The notes beneath the pieces are model-generated. The model was not told the DNA's origin and ran no database searches. It worked only from the letters and a program-made list of their open reading frames with translations. Below, piece by piece: positions 13,001-21,519 of a stretch of DNA of 60,000 bases. The stretch is from Lingula anatina (taxonomy: Eukaryota > Brachiopoda > Lingulata > Lingulida > Lingulidae): contig NW_019775558.1 in assembly GCF_001039355.2 (NCBI RefSeq), positions 64,001-124,000 on the forward strand. The letters run 5' to 3'. Position numbers and translations under genes: made by a program. Position 1 is the first letter of the stretch. Every line of letters begins with the position of its first letter.

Positions 13001-15979
13001 GGCAGCTCCACTGAATGAAAATGAAGTGACAGCGTTGCTGATGGCATCTCCACTGTATCAGAAACTGGAACAGATGAAGAAAGTACTTGCCAATGGTGGA
13101 GTGAAGACTGGTCATAAGATGGCTCCAGGTAAAATGAGCAGTTCGTAAGAATAAATCCATTTTGATGGGATACTTTCATTATTGTATAGGGCTTGTATGT
13201 AGAAGGGAACCATTTTTGGTAGTGTATACAAATTGTATCTGTATAAAGTATTATTGGTTTATTGCACAAACCTACTTTTTACTGAATTTTTTTTCTCATT
13301 TAATTTTTATAATTTATTGCTTTTGTTAAATAATTTATCAGTCTGTTAAAAAAAAATCAAGGTTACTCTAAAATTATTTTTATCATTCAGGAGAAGGCTA
13401 CATTGATCCACTGGATGCAGAATGGACAGAGGACACAGAGTTAGAACCAGTCGACCTGAACAAGATTGGTGCAAGGAAATTTGTTGTTTACAAGTTTGCC
13501 TGCTTCATTGTGGACCTTGTAGCAGCCCATTGTCAACATTTACCAGTGACTCTGCTTCTGGCTGATAAGATCCCTCCAAATAAGCCACTGGCCCATAATG
13601 CATACAGGAATTCCTTCTATTACGATGCTAACAACAGGATTTTGTACATCCGCAAAGCCCGCGTGGATAATGTTGGAGAGTTTGTGCTGGTGCTGGTGCA
13701 TACTTTGTCACATATCAAAGCAGGTGAGATGCCATTAATTTATTTGGTTAATGTATTGGGTTGGATGGGTTTTTTATATGAAATATCTCAAAACATGATT
13801 TTTTTCTTATGTGAATAATGATTCATATTAGAAAAATAAATCAGAGATATTCAGATTGAATTTCATGCATTCTGATGAGTTCTAGACTTAAAAGTTCAAA
13901 TCGTGTTTGTTTTGCACAGTTTAAAACACAAAACAGTAAATTGGTAAATGCAACGTGATTGTAAAACAAATGTGAAAACCATATTTTTCTTTCACAGGTG
14001 ATCTCAGAGACGACACTAGCCCATTCTTCACCAAAGAATTCCACCGTGCACTCGCAGTTGTCTGCAACGATCTCTTCTTCGCTCGATTCCGTCGTTCTTC
14101 CGCCATTACTACACCTATTGCAGAAGTGCCCAGCAGCAAAGAACAAGCCAGTCAGCTACTGGAAGCTGTATTTGGAGATCATCATAATGAAGAAGAAAAA
14201 CACCATATGGTTGAGGAATTGTTGGATGTGGCTCTCCTGCCTGCTACCAACATTGAAGGAGTTCATTTCAACAAGGAGAGATTACAAGAAAGGTAGAGTT
14301 TATCATGATTTTAAAAGTGTCAGGAAAGGGGATGTGCACGTAGTTTCTTGAAGTCATTTATTTTAATAATTAAGTTGTTGATGTAATGGTGTATTATTAA
14401 AATAAAATTTTCTAGTTTATTTATTTATTTGCATTTGTTTTAGGTCTAATATTAGTATAATCAAAATACAAAATAATCTGACAGTACTCGTTAATAGCTG
14501 ACATGCTTCAGTTTGTGAAAAAAATGTGTAACTAACCAAACTTTAATTTTCTCATTTTTTATTCTAGGCTTAACAAATATTCCCGGTTTACTTTGAGCAA
14601 CAAACTGCAGTCCCAGTTGGGTTCAGTAGAAGACAAGATAAAGTCTGCTAAAATTCATGGCTCTGCTGCCCAAGTGACTGAGGAACTGGCAGCTAAACAC
14701 AGAGAAAGCACAGGTAATGCAGACTTATGGGTGTTGTTTGTCTTACTTTATCTGTTTACATTTTTTACTGCAAGGCATTTGCTTTTATGTAGAAAACAAT
14801 GAAATATTCTCACAATCAGACATTTTCTTATGTTGTGTTTAAAGTGACTTTCATTTATTTATGTATCGGTGTTATCTGTTTTTATGTCATTTTTATATAT
14901 ATCAAAGGGAAAACTATATTTTAGCTTGCCATGATATTTCAGATTTTGTCAGTTATTTGTTATTTGTTTTAGTGTTTATAATTGATGGTTATGGGCCCTA
15001 AACTTTATTACATTTTCCCAAAATCGTATTCAGGTGATGGTCTGAAGTCTGTGGACAAACCCTCAATGGCCAGTGTGATGACAGCCAATATGACTGGTAC
15101 TGCCCTCTACAGGACATTTGTCAACAAATTAGAGCCCTCCCCTGACATGGCAATCAGACAGTCACCCATGGATTCAACCTCACAGCTCATGGTAGGTTCA
15201 ACCATATTGGAATTCTGAGCTTTTATTGACAAAGACGGTTCATTGAGGTTCATAGATATCGCAGTAGAATCAATTATTAATTATTAATTATTATTTCAAT
15301 ACTTAAAGACCATTACCCCATTGCCAACTCAAACCTAAATGTTTTATGTAAGGATTCTTTAAAATTCACAAATTACCTGATTTTCAAAATGGTAAACTAT
15401 AGTTCTGAAAATATATAATAAATGCATGATAATTCTGATTGTCTTTGTCTTAAGTGGTCATTGCAGCTAGTTTTACTGCAGCAAGCACAGTCGTCTCAAC
15501 ATGAATGTTGTGACAAAATTAAACTGACTGTAAAATATTTTAATTTGTTACTTTTCTAGGAACAAGTAAAGGGCCTGGAGGAGAAAGTAGACTGCCTGTA
15601 TGCAGACTTCTCCGATGCCTCAAGCCAGGTAGTACACCAGAGAGAAGTCATTAACAAACTGGAAGGCGAAATGACCCAGGAGACAGACCTGGCCAGTAAG
15701 ACACATCCAGACTCTCGAGAACATGATCAGCGCATGCAGACGCTGAATGCTTTGAGGTCACAGTTGTCTGCAGCTCGTTCTCATCTTACAAAATTGGAGA
15801 TGCAGCACAAGGCAGTGTCGGAGAAACTGGATGTTTGCAAGAAGGAGCTACAAGAAAAGAAGGCTAGTCTCAACTCCAAACTGGACAGCACAGCAGGGAC
15901 TACGAAGCAAGATACAGCTGGGTCTAGTGGAGGAGCTCCTTCCAAGCCACCACCTAAATCTGCATTGAAAAAGAAATAA
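248..15979 (+). CDS. Large single-pass membrane protein: Cys-rich ectodomain, long cytoplasmic coiled coil, conserved C-terminal domain (5' partial)
   Basis: Thirty exons join with GT/AG sites and one open frame of about 2,357 codons: 248-403, 662-1673, 1984-2131, 2523-2652, 3080-3455, 3596-3744, 4051-4293, 4506-4841, 5286-5446, 5825-5990, 6304-6479, 6683-6877, 7321-7524, 7795-8001, 8267-8395, 8684-8884, 9179-9385, 9667-9870, 10190-10294, 10685-10825, 11099-11287, 11562-11709, 11921-12084, 12320-12589, 12822-13128, 13391-13723, 13998-14292, 14568-14713, 15034-15191, 15560-15979 (TAA). The first exon enters in phase 1, so start codon and signal peptide lie upstream. Order by residue counted from base 248: Cys-rich repeats 1-440, beta-rich membrane-proximal part 440-657, transmembrane helix about 658-678, coiled coil about 740-1805, Pro/Gly linker to 1908, globular domain 1908-2117, Lys/Pro tail to 2357. 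Exon 8 could instead begin at 4470; both acceptors keep frame. I do not recognise an orthologue by name; receptor or adhesion roles are inference only. Confidence 0.85.
3080..3744 (+). other. Membrane-proximal beta-rich extracellular region, exons 5-6
   Basis: Exons 5 and 6 encode a Thr-rich stretch followed by about 120 residues without the Cys-rich pattern. It contains a D-Y-G-A-F-T-E-L segment, an S-F-A-H-V-F segment and an E-G-T-Y-V-F-V-D segment ending in L-I-V-T-V. Alternating hydrophobics and the F-x-x-E/P-G-T-Y-x-F layout resemble the last strands of a cupredoxin-like or other Ig-like beta sandwich. That assignment is an inference from pattern only; metal-binding residues are not clearly present. 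Confidence 0.4.
3958..4022. repeat. (ATT)n microsatellite in intron 6
   Basis: About 65 bases of uninterrupted TAT/ATT trinucleotide repeats, lying just upstream of the exon at 4051. It produces poly-Ile reading frames on both strands that are not real genes. Likely length-polymorphic. Confidence 0.95.
4051..4293 (+). other. Transmembrane exon
   Basis: Exon 7 opens with a run of about 19 hydrophobic residues (L-A-F-L-G-A-C-V-I-L-M-V-V-G-V-I-I-W) followed at once by R-P-R-D. This is a typical stop-transfer helix with positive inside residues, so the Cys-rich part is outside and the coiled coil inside the cell. The remaining 55 residues are a juxtamembrane segment rich in Tyr, Trp, His and Pro that leads into the coiled-coil exons. 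Confidence 0.85.
5825..12589 (+). other. Cytoplasmic coiled coil made of repeated exon-sized units, exons 10-24
   Basis: Fifteen exons encode almost only Glu, Lys, Arg, Gln, Leu and Ala in heptad-like order. A recurring unit begins with L-T/S-E-E-E/Q (or S-K-E-D-Q), continues through a helix with H-E-x-E-L, and ends with a basic block such as R-L-A-E-K-R-R-Q-K or K-L-A-E-R-K-A-R-K. It can be seen at 6304-6479, 7321-7524, 9340-9870, 11099-11287 and 12320-12589. Several exons are 201-207 bases long and phase 0 at both ends (7321-7524, 7795-8001, 8684-8884, 9179-9385, 9667-9870), which would let units be gained or lost without breaking frame. Expected to form long dimeric helices. Confidence 0.8.
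12822..13128 (+). other. Pro/Gly-rich linker exon of the coiled-coil protein
   Basis: Exon 25 begins as helix, then gives about 45 residues dominated by Pro, Gly, Thr and Val (G-V-P-G-T-P, G-A-P-G-V-A-P-P-M-P-Q-G-F), then a short helix with L-L-M-A-S-P-L-Y-Q-K-L. It breaks the coiled coil and separates it from the C-terminal globular domain. The second genomic copy downstream lacks this exon. Confidence 0.7.
13391..14292 (+). other. C-terminal globular domain with HxxxH helix, exons 26-27
   Basis: About 209 residues with a balanced, non-coiled-coil composition. The order is helix (K-F-V-V-Y-K-F-A-C-F-I-V-D-L), a loop with N-S-F-Y-Y-D-A-N-N-R, a strand I-L-Y-I-R, then a hydrophobic helix V-G-E-F-V-L-V-L-V-H-T-L-S-H-I, and a helical region with F-H-R-A-L-A-V-V-C-N-D-L-F-F-A-R. 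Between the two copies of this region only one residue differs (Asn to Asp), while most of the base changes are silent. The strand-then-helix layout with H-x-x-x-H recalls zincin metallopeptidases, but the catalytic Glu of HExxH is a Thr here, so no peptidase activity is claimed. Confidence 0.55.
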
Positions 15980-16571
15980 GCCATTCCATTCACAAACACT
16001 TTTTGACTACGCAGAAATGAAGCACCTTATGGAATGCTTTACTGACATGCAACATACACCTGTCAAATATTTAGCATTTGAAGAGAGACTACAGTCTATA
16101 AATGTTAAATTTTCTATTATTTAGTTAGCTGTACATGTATATTACGCATGCCGTCCAGCTTAGGTTATTTTTTGACACAAAATATTGTTCTGAGTAGCTG
16201 CTCAGCATTTGAGTTACCTCAGATATTTACATAGCACATTGTAGCCAAGTTTCTTGATGTCCAATATTTTTGGGAACATTTATGAAAAGAGACTAGTCCA
16301 CAAATGTCAACTGTCCTATGTCCTATGTGTATATATTATGAATACCGTCCAAATGATGTTATTTTGAGACCAAGACCAAAAATGTTTTTCAAGCATTGTA
16401 GTAGAACTGCAAATTGTTTCACAAATACCATGAAATTATGAAAAAATATATTTTTTGAGAAATTGCTTAAGAGAAAATGGAAATCAAATTGAGAGCATAA
16501 ACATGCCTCATTTTCCATGCTGTCCATAACATAATCTGTCCATATGTTTATTTCAAGCATTTATCAATATT

Positions 16572-16586
16572 TATATATATATATAT
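16572..16586. repeat. (TA)n microsatellite
   Basis: A short TA run close to the end of copy A; the second copy has a shorter TA run at about 20423-20433. The assembly break at 16611 follows it. Confidence 0.85.
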
Positions 16587-16610
16587 AATCCAGATTTTTA
16601 TATATTCATC

Positions 16611-16611
16611 N
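16611..16611. other. Single-N gap or ambiguous base
   Basis: One N between the end of duplication copy A and a stretch that does not match it. Its position exactly at the end of the duplicated block suggests a contig join of unknown length. Confidence 0.8.
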
Positions 16612-17085
16612 TTTATTGCAGCTCTTAATATTGCTCTTTTGTTCTGTTACTGAAGTCTCTACTGTTAACAATGCTATTGTGCGCCTCAGCAAAACTGCCG
16701 ATCGCTATCTCACACCGAATACTGCGGTAAAGAAACAACAGCCCGACAGTACAACTCTTAAAAGATTCTCCTGTTATCTGAATGAATAGATATGACGATG
16801 TTGTTTAGCGTCCTAAACTAACTGTACTGATCGTTATCTTGCACCTTGGGCCGCAGATGTAGTACTCAGGTAAAGGTACGCTAGGGCAACATTGCCGACT
16901 GTTAGATCTTTAAAAGCGCGAGAATAGCCTGGTGGCCGATTTTAAGGTGTACGAAATTCACGAAATCAAGATCGCGCAAAATTGCTTACTGGCCGAAATT
17001 CATGGTCCAGAAAAAACTCCAGACGGCCGATTTTAAGATCGTTCGAAATTCAAGAGCCGTTCGAAATTCATGGCACTTTACCCTA
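16612..17085. mobile_element. Unrelated insertion-like block ahead of duplication copy B
   Basis: These 474 bases replace the sequence that precedes the matching point in copy A. They are less AT-rich than the flanks and hold reiterated short motifs: GGCCGATTTTAAG twice (near 16935 and 17033), TTCGAAATTCA twice near 17043-17070, and CGATCG(C/T)TATCT-like twice. No reading frame of note. This looks like the end of a repeat or transposon present in one haplotype only, but no terminal repeat or target duplication can be shown. Confidence 0.4.
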
Positions 17086-20000
17086 TATGTAGAAGGGAAC
17101 CATTTTTGGTAGTGTATACAAATTGTATCTGTATAAAATATTATTGGTTTATTGCATAAACCTACTTTTTACTGAATTTTTTTTCTCATTTAATTTTTAT
17201 AATTTATTGCTTTTGTTAAATAATTTATCAGTCTGTTAAAAAAAAATCAAGGTTACTCTAAAATTATTTTTATCATTCAGGAGAAGGCTACATTGATCCA
17301 CTGGATGCAGAATGGACAGAAGACACAGAGTTGGAACCAGTTGACCTGAACAAGATTGGTGCAAGGAAATTTGTTGTTTACAAGTTTGCCTGCTTCATTG
17401 TGGACCTTGTAGCAGCCCATTGTCAACATTTACCAGTGACTCTGCTTCTGGCTGATAAGATCCCTCCAAATAAGCCACTGGCCCATAATGCATACAGGAA
17501 TTCCTTCTATTACGATGCTAACAACAGGATTTTGTACATCCGCAAAGCCCGCGTGGATAATGTTGGAGAGTTTGTGCTGGTGCTGGTGCATACTTTGTCA
17601 CATATCAAAGCAGGTGAGATGCCATTAATTTATTGGGTTGGATGGGTTTTTTATATAAAATATCTCAAAACATGATTTTTTTCTTATGTGAATAATGATT
17701 CATATTAGAAAAATAAATCAGAGATATTCAGATTGAATTTCATGCATTCTGATGAGTTCTAGACTAAAAGTTCAAATCGTGTTTGTTTTCCACAGTTTAT
17801 AACATAAAACAGTAAATTGGTAAATGCAACGTGATTGTAAAACAAATGTGAAAACCATATTTTTCTTTCACAGGTGATCTCAGAGACGACACTAGCCCAT
17901 TCTTCACCAAAGAATTCCACCGTGCACTCGCAGTTGTCTGCAACGATCTCTTCTTCGCTCGATTCCGTCGTTCTTCCGCCATTACTACACCTATTGCAGA
18001 AGTGCCCAGCAGCAAAGAACAAGCCAGTCAGCTACTGGAAGCTGTATTTGGAGATCATCATAATGAAGAAGAAAAACACCATATGGTTGAGGAATTGTTG
18101 GATGTGGCTCTCCTGCCTGCTACTGACATTGAAGGGGTTCATTTCAACAAGGAGAGATTACAAGAAAGGTAGAGTTTATTAAGATTTTAAAAGTGTCAGG
18201 AAAGGGGATGTGCATGTAGTTTCTTGAAGTCATTTATTTTAATAATTAAGTTGCTGATGTAATAGTGTATTATTAAAATAAAATTTTCTAGTTTATTTAT
18301 TTGCATTTGTTATAGGTCTAATATTAGTATAATCAAAATACAAAATAATTTGTCAGTACTCGTTAATAGCTGACATGCTTCAGTTTGTGAAAAAAATGTG
18401 TAACTAACCAAACTTTAATTTTCTCATTTTTTATTCTAGGCTAAACAAATATTCCCGGTTTACTTTGAGCAACAAACTGCAGTCCCAGTTGGGTTCAGTA
18501 GAAGACAAGATAAAGTCTGCTAACATTCATGGCTCTGCTGCCCAAGTGACTGAGGAACTGGCAGCTAAACACAGAGAAAGCACAGGTAATGCAGACTAAT
18601 GGGTGTTGTTTGTCTTACTTTATCTGTTTACATTTTTTACTGCAAGGCATTTGCTTTTATGTAGAAAACAATGAAATATTCTCACAATCAGACATTTTCT
18701 TATATTGTGTTTAAGGTGACTTTCATTTATTTACGTATCGGTGTTATCTGTTTTTATGTCATTTTTATATATATCAAAGGGAAAACTATATTTTAGCTTG
18801 CCATGATATTTCAGATTTTGTCAGTTATTTGTTATTTGTTATGGTGTTTATAATTGATGGTTATGGGCCCTAAACTTTATTACATTTTCCCAAAATCGTA
18901 TTCAGGTGATGGTCTGAAGTCTGTGGACAAACCCTCAATGGCCAGTGTGATGACAGCCAATATGACTGGTACTGCCCTCTACAGGACATTTGTCAACAAA
19001 TTAGAGCCCTCCCCTGACATGGCAATCAGACAGTCACCCATGGATTCAACCTCACAGCTCATGGTAGGTTCAACCATATTGGAATTCTGAGCTTTTATTG
19101 ACAAAGACGGTTCATTGAGGTTCATAGATATCACAGTAGAATCAATTATTAATTATTATTTCAATACTTAAAGACCATTACCCCATTGCCAACTCAAACC
19201 TAAATGTTTTATGTAAGGATTCTTTAAAATTCACAAATTACCTGATTTTCAAAATGGTAAACTATAGTTCTGTAAATATATAATAAATGCATGATAATTC
19301 TGATTGTCTTTGTCTTAAGTGGTCATTGCAGCTAGTTTTACTGCAGCAAGCACAGTCGTCTCAACATGAATGTTGTGACAAAATTAAACTGACTGTAAAA
19401 TATTTTAATTTGTTACTTTTCTAGGAACAAGTAAAGGGCCTGGAGGAGAAAGTAGACTGCCTGTATGCAGACTTCTCCGATGCCTCAAGCCAGGTAGTAC
19501 ACCAGAGAGAAGTCATTAACAAACTGGAAGGCGAAATGACCCAGGAGACAGACCTGGCCAGTAAGACACATCCAGACTCTCGAGAACATGATCAGCGCAT
19601 GCAGACGCTGAATGCTTTGAGGTCACAGTTGTCTGCAGCTCGATCTCATCTTACAAAATTGGAGATGCAGCACAAGGCAGTGTCGGAGAAACTGGATGTT
19701 TGCAAGAAGGAGCTACAGGAAAAGAAGGCTAGTCTCAACTCCAAACTGGACAGCACAGCAGGGACTACGAAGCAAGATACAGCTGGGTCTAGTGGAGGAG
19801 CTCCTGCCAAGCCACCACCTAAATCTGCATTGAAAAAGAAATAAGCCATTCCATTCACAAACATTTTTTGACTACGCAGAAATTAAGCGCCTTATGGAAT
19901 GCTTTACTGGACATACAACATACACCTGTCAAATATTTAGCATTTGAAGAAAGACTACAGTCTATAAATGTTAAATTTTCTATTATTTAGTTAGCTGTAT

Positions 20001-20456
20001 ATTATGCATGCCGTCCAGATTAGGTTATTTTTTGACACAAAATATTGTTCTGAGAAACTGCTCAGCATTTGAGTTACCTCAGATATTTACATAGCACATT
20101 GTAGCTGAGTTTCTTGACGTCCAATATTTATGGGAACATTTATGAAAAGAGACTAGTCCACAAATGTCAACTGTTCTATATCCTATGTGTATACATTATG
20201 AATACCGTCCAAATGATGTTATTTTGAGACCAAGACCAAAAATCTTTTTCAAGCATTGTAGTAGAACTGCAAATTGTTTCATAAATACCATGAAATTATG
20301 AAAAAATATATTTTTTGAGAAATTGCTTAAGAGAAAATGGAAATCAAATTGAGAGCATAAACATGCCTCATTTGCCATGCCGTCCATAACATAATCTGTT
20401 TATTTCAAGCATTTATCAATATTTATATATATATAATCCAGATTTTTATATATTCA
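17086..20456. repeat. Tandem duplication 1, copy B
   Basis: Matches 13190-16610 almost throughout. Unlike copy A it continues on its 3' side into unique sequence without a gap, so it is the copy joined to the downstream DNA. Confidence 0.92.
17281..19844 (+). pseudogene. Duplicate of the last five exons of the coiled-coil membrane protein
   Basis: Exons 17281-17613, 17874-18168, 18440-18585, 18906-19063 and 19425-19844 have exactly the lengths of exons 26-30 of the gene before it (333, 295, 146, 158, 420 bases) and intact splice sites and stop codon. The encoded protein differs at three positions (Asn to Asp, Lys to Asn, Ser to Ala). There is no exon 1-25 equivalent and no promoter. It is therefore either the alternative haplotype of the same 3' end placed in tandem by assembly, which I favour, or a headless partial duplicate. 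It should not be counted as a separate working gene. Confidence 0.8.
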
Positions 20457-20835
20457 GCTTTACACTGCAATCTCTACTAGTGCTAGCTTTTCTATTGAAA
20501 TGATTTTTTAATGTAACTAAGTCAGTTTGATAAGATATATTTGTGTACATAGCTGGATCCGTCCATTAAAAGTACTTACATGTATATTATTCTGATTTAT
20601 ATGGATCACAAAGTAATTATGCTCTGTTTACAAGTACAATTTTGTAATGCGCTGGTAGCATTTTAAGAAATTATTTAATAATAATTTGAAACCAATGTCT
20701 GTGATTTGATAAGCACCACATATTAAAAATTTGACTGCATTTACTTGGCTATTATTAGAAGCATTTCAGACATGTCTAAATTATAAATGTACTATCTGAA
20801 GGAAGAGGAAATAAATACTTAGTTAACAAAATATG
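19845..20835 (+). other. Probable 3' UTR and poly(A) signal of the coiled-coil protein gene
   Basis: AT-rich non-coding sequence after the TAA. A canonical AATAAA at 20810-20815 is followed by a T-rich stretch, a reasonable cleavage site near 20835. Earlier AATAAA-like words are absent close to the stop. The equivalent 3' UTR in copy A (15980-16610) is cut short by the gap, which supports copy B as the true 3' end. Confidence 0.45.
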
Positions 20836-21290
20836 TCATTCTCATTTTATTGATGGGCCCTTTATTTTGTTTAAAGATTTTAAAAAATGTTTTTGACATA
20901 ATTCATTCTTCATGCCGTGTCCAAATGTAGGGGGCAAGTATTTTGACATTAATTTTATTTTCTGTCTAAAGCATAAGCTCTACAAGTGCCGAAGTACATA
21001 TGTACATTTGAAATTTGGAATCACACACAAAGGCTCCTAAAACTGACATAGTGGATTTTGTCTGTCATGTTAGGACTCATTCCCAATGAAACTGTTAAGT
21101 TTGCCTCTTCTTATGTCCAACATACTTTCATACTTGTTTAAGTCACCAACTTTTCTGTATGCTATTCAGTGCCTAGGGGAGATGTGTTTAAAATCTGATA
21201 AACTAACTGCATTTTGCAAGAGTCCTAGTGAAGTTGGATCGATCTAGGTAGAAGGATGGTTTCATTGGAATTGAGCCCTTTAGTTTTTTA
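20836..21290. other. Intergenic spacer, nothing recognised
   Basis: AT-rich sequence with no supported exon, RNA gene or repeat. It separates the 3' UTR of the first gene from the GC-richer patch that probably holds the adducin promoter. Confidence 0.5.
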
Positions 21291-21294
21291 TTGC

Positions 21295-21480
21295 ATTTTC
21301 TCACGCCCAAAGGCAAAGTGGGCGTGATTGTGTCTTAACAGGTAAATGCAGTTGCTGCGCTAATTGCGTTTTCTCAACCAACAGCAGAGGGCGTGTCTAT
21401 TGATCATCGAACAGCCAACAGCCGGTGCTCCGCCTGATTTGCATAGATTGGAGGTCCTTGTAGAGTGGACTATTGGCGGG
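21295..21480 (+). promoter_or_regulatory. Candidate adducin promoter
   Basis: Locally higher GC and CpG than the surroundings. It contains an octamer ATTTGCAT at 21437-21444 (POU-type site), GC/GT-box-like GGGCGTG words near 21319 and 21388, and a matching CACGCCC near 21302. No clear TATA box. It lies upstream of a splice-donor-like site on the adducin strand. The link to adducin, about 11 kb downstream, is inferred from order and strand. Confidence 0.35.
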
Positions 21481-21519
21481 TTTGGGGGATAGTACCTAAA
21501 TCACTGACACAGTGTGAAG
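21470..21519 (+). other. Candidate non-coding first exon of adducin
   Basis: A strong donor, AAG|GTGAGTAAG, sits at 21519/21520 right after the promoter-like patch. The first coding adducin exon starts with an acceptor and 46 bases of 5' UTR at 32789, so an upstream non-coding exon must exist. This is the best candidate seen. The exon's 5' end is a guess. Confidence 0.35.

Larger units (their letters stand above)
13186..16610. repeat. Tandem duplication 1, copy A (gene 1 3' end)
   Basis: This stretch of about 3.4 kb is repeated at about 17082-20456 with matching exons, introns and 3' UTR. By eye I count 11 base differences in the 1,352 coding bases compared (8 silent, 3 amino-acid changes), plus small intron indels, for example 9-10 bases near 13745. 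Copy A stops exactly at the single N at 16611, inside an AT-rich (TA)n stretch. Confidence 0.93.

Noticed and set aside
13681-13723. Active zinc metallopeptidase motif
   Set aside because: The motif is H-T-L-S-H; the Glu required in HExxH is missing, so an active site cannot be claimed.
13841-14146. Minus-strand frames opposite gene 1 exons (also at 17759-18022)
   Set aside because: They overlap plus-strand exons with proper splice sites and conserved protein sequence; they are shadows.
17281-19844. A separate functional paralogue of gene 1
   Set aside because: It lacks 25 upstream exons and a promoter, is about 99% identical, and borders an N at the end of the first copy.
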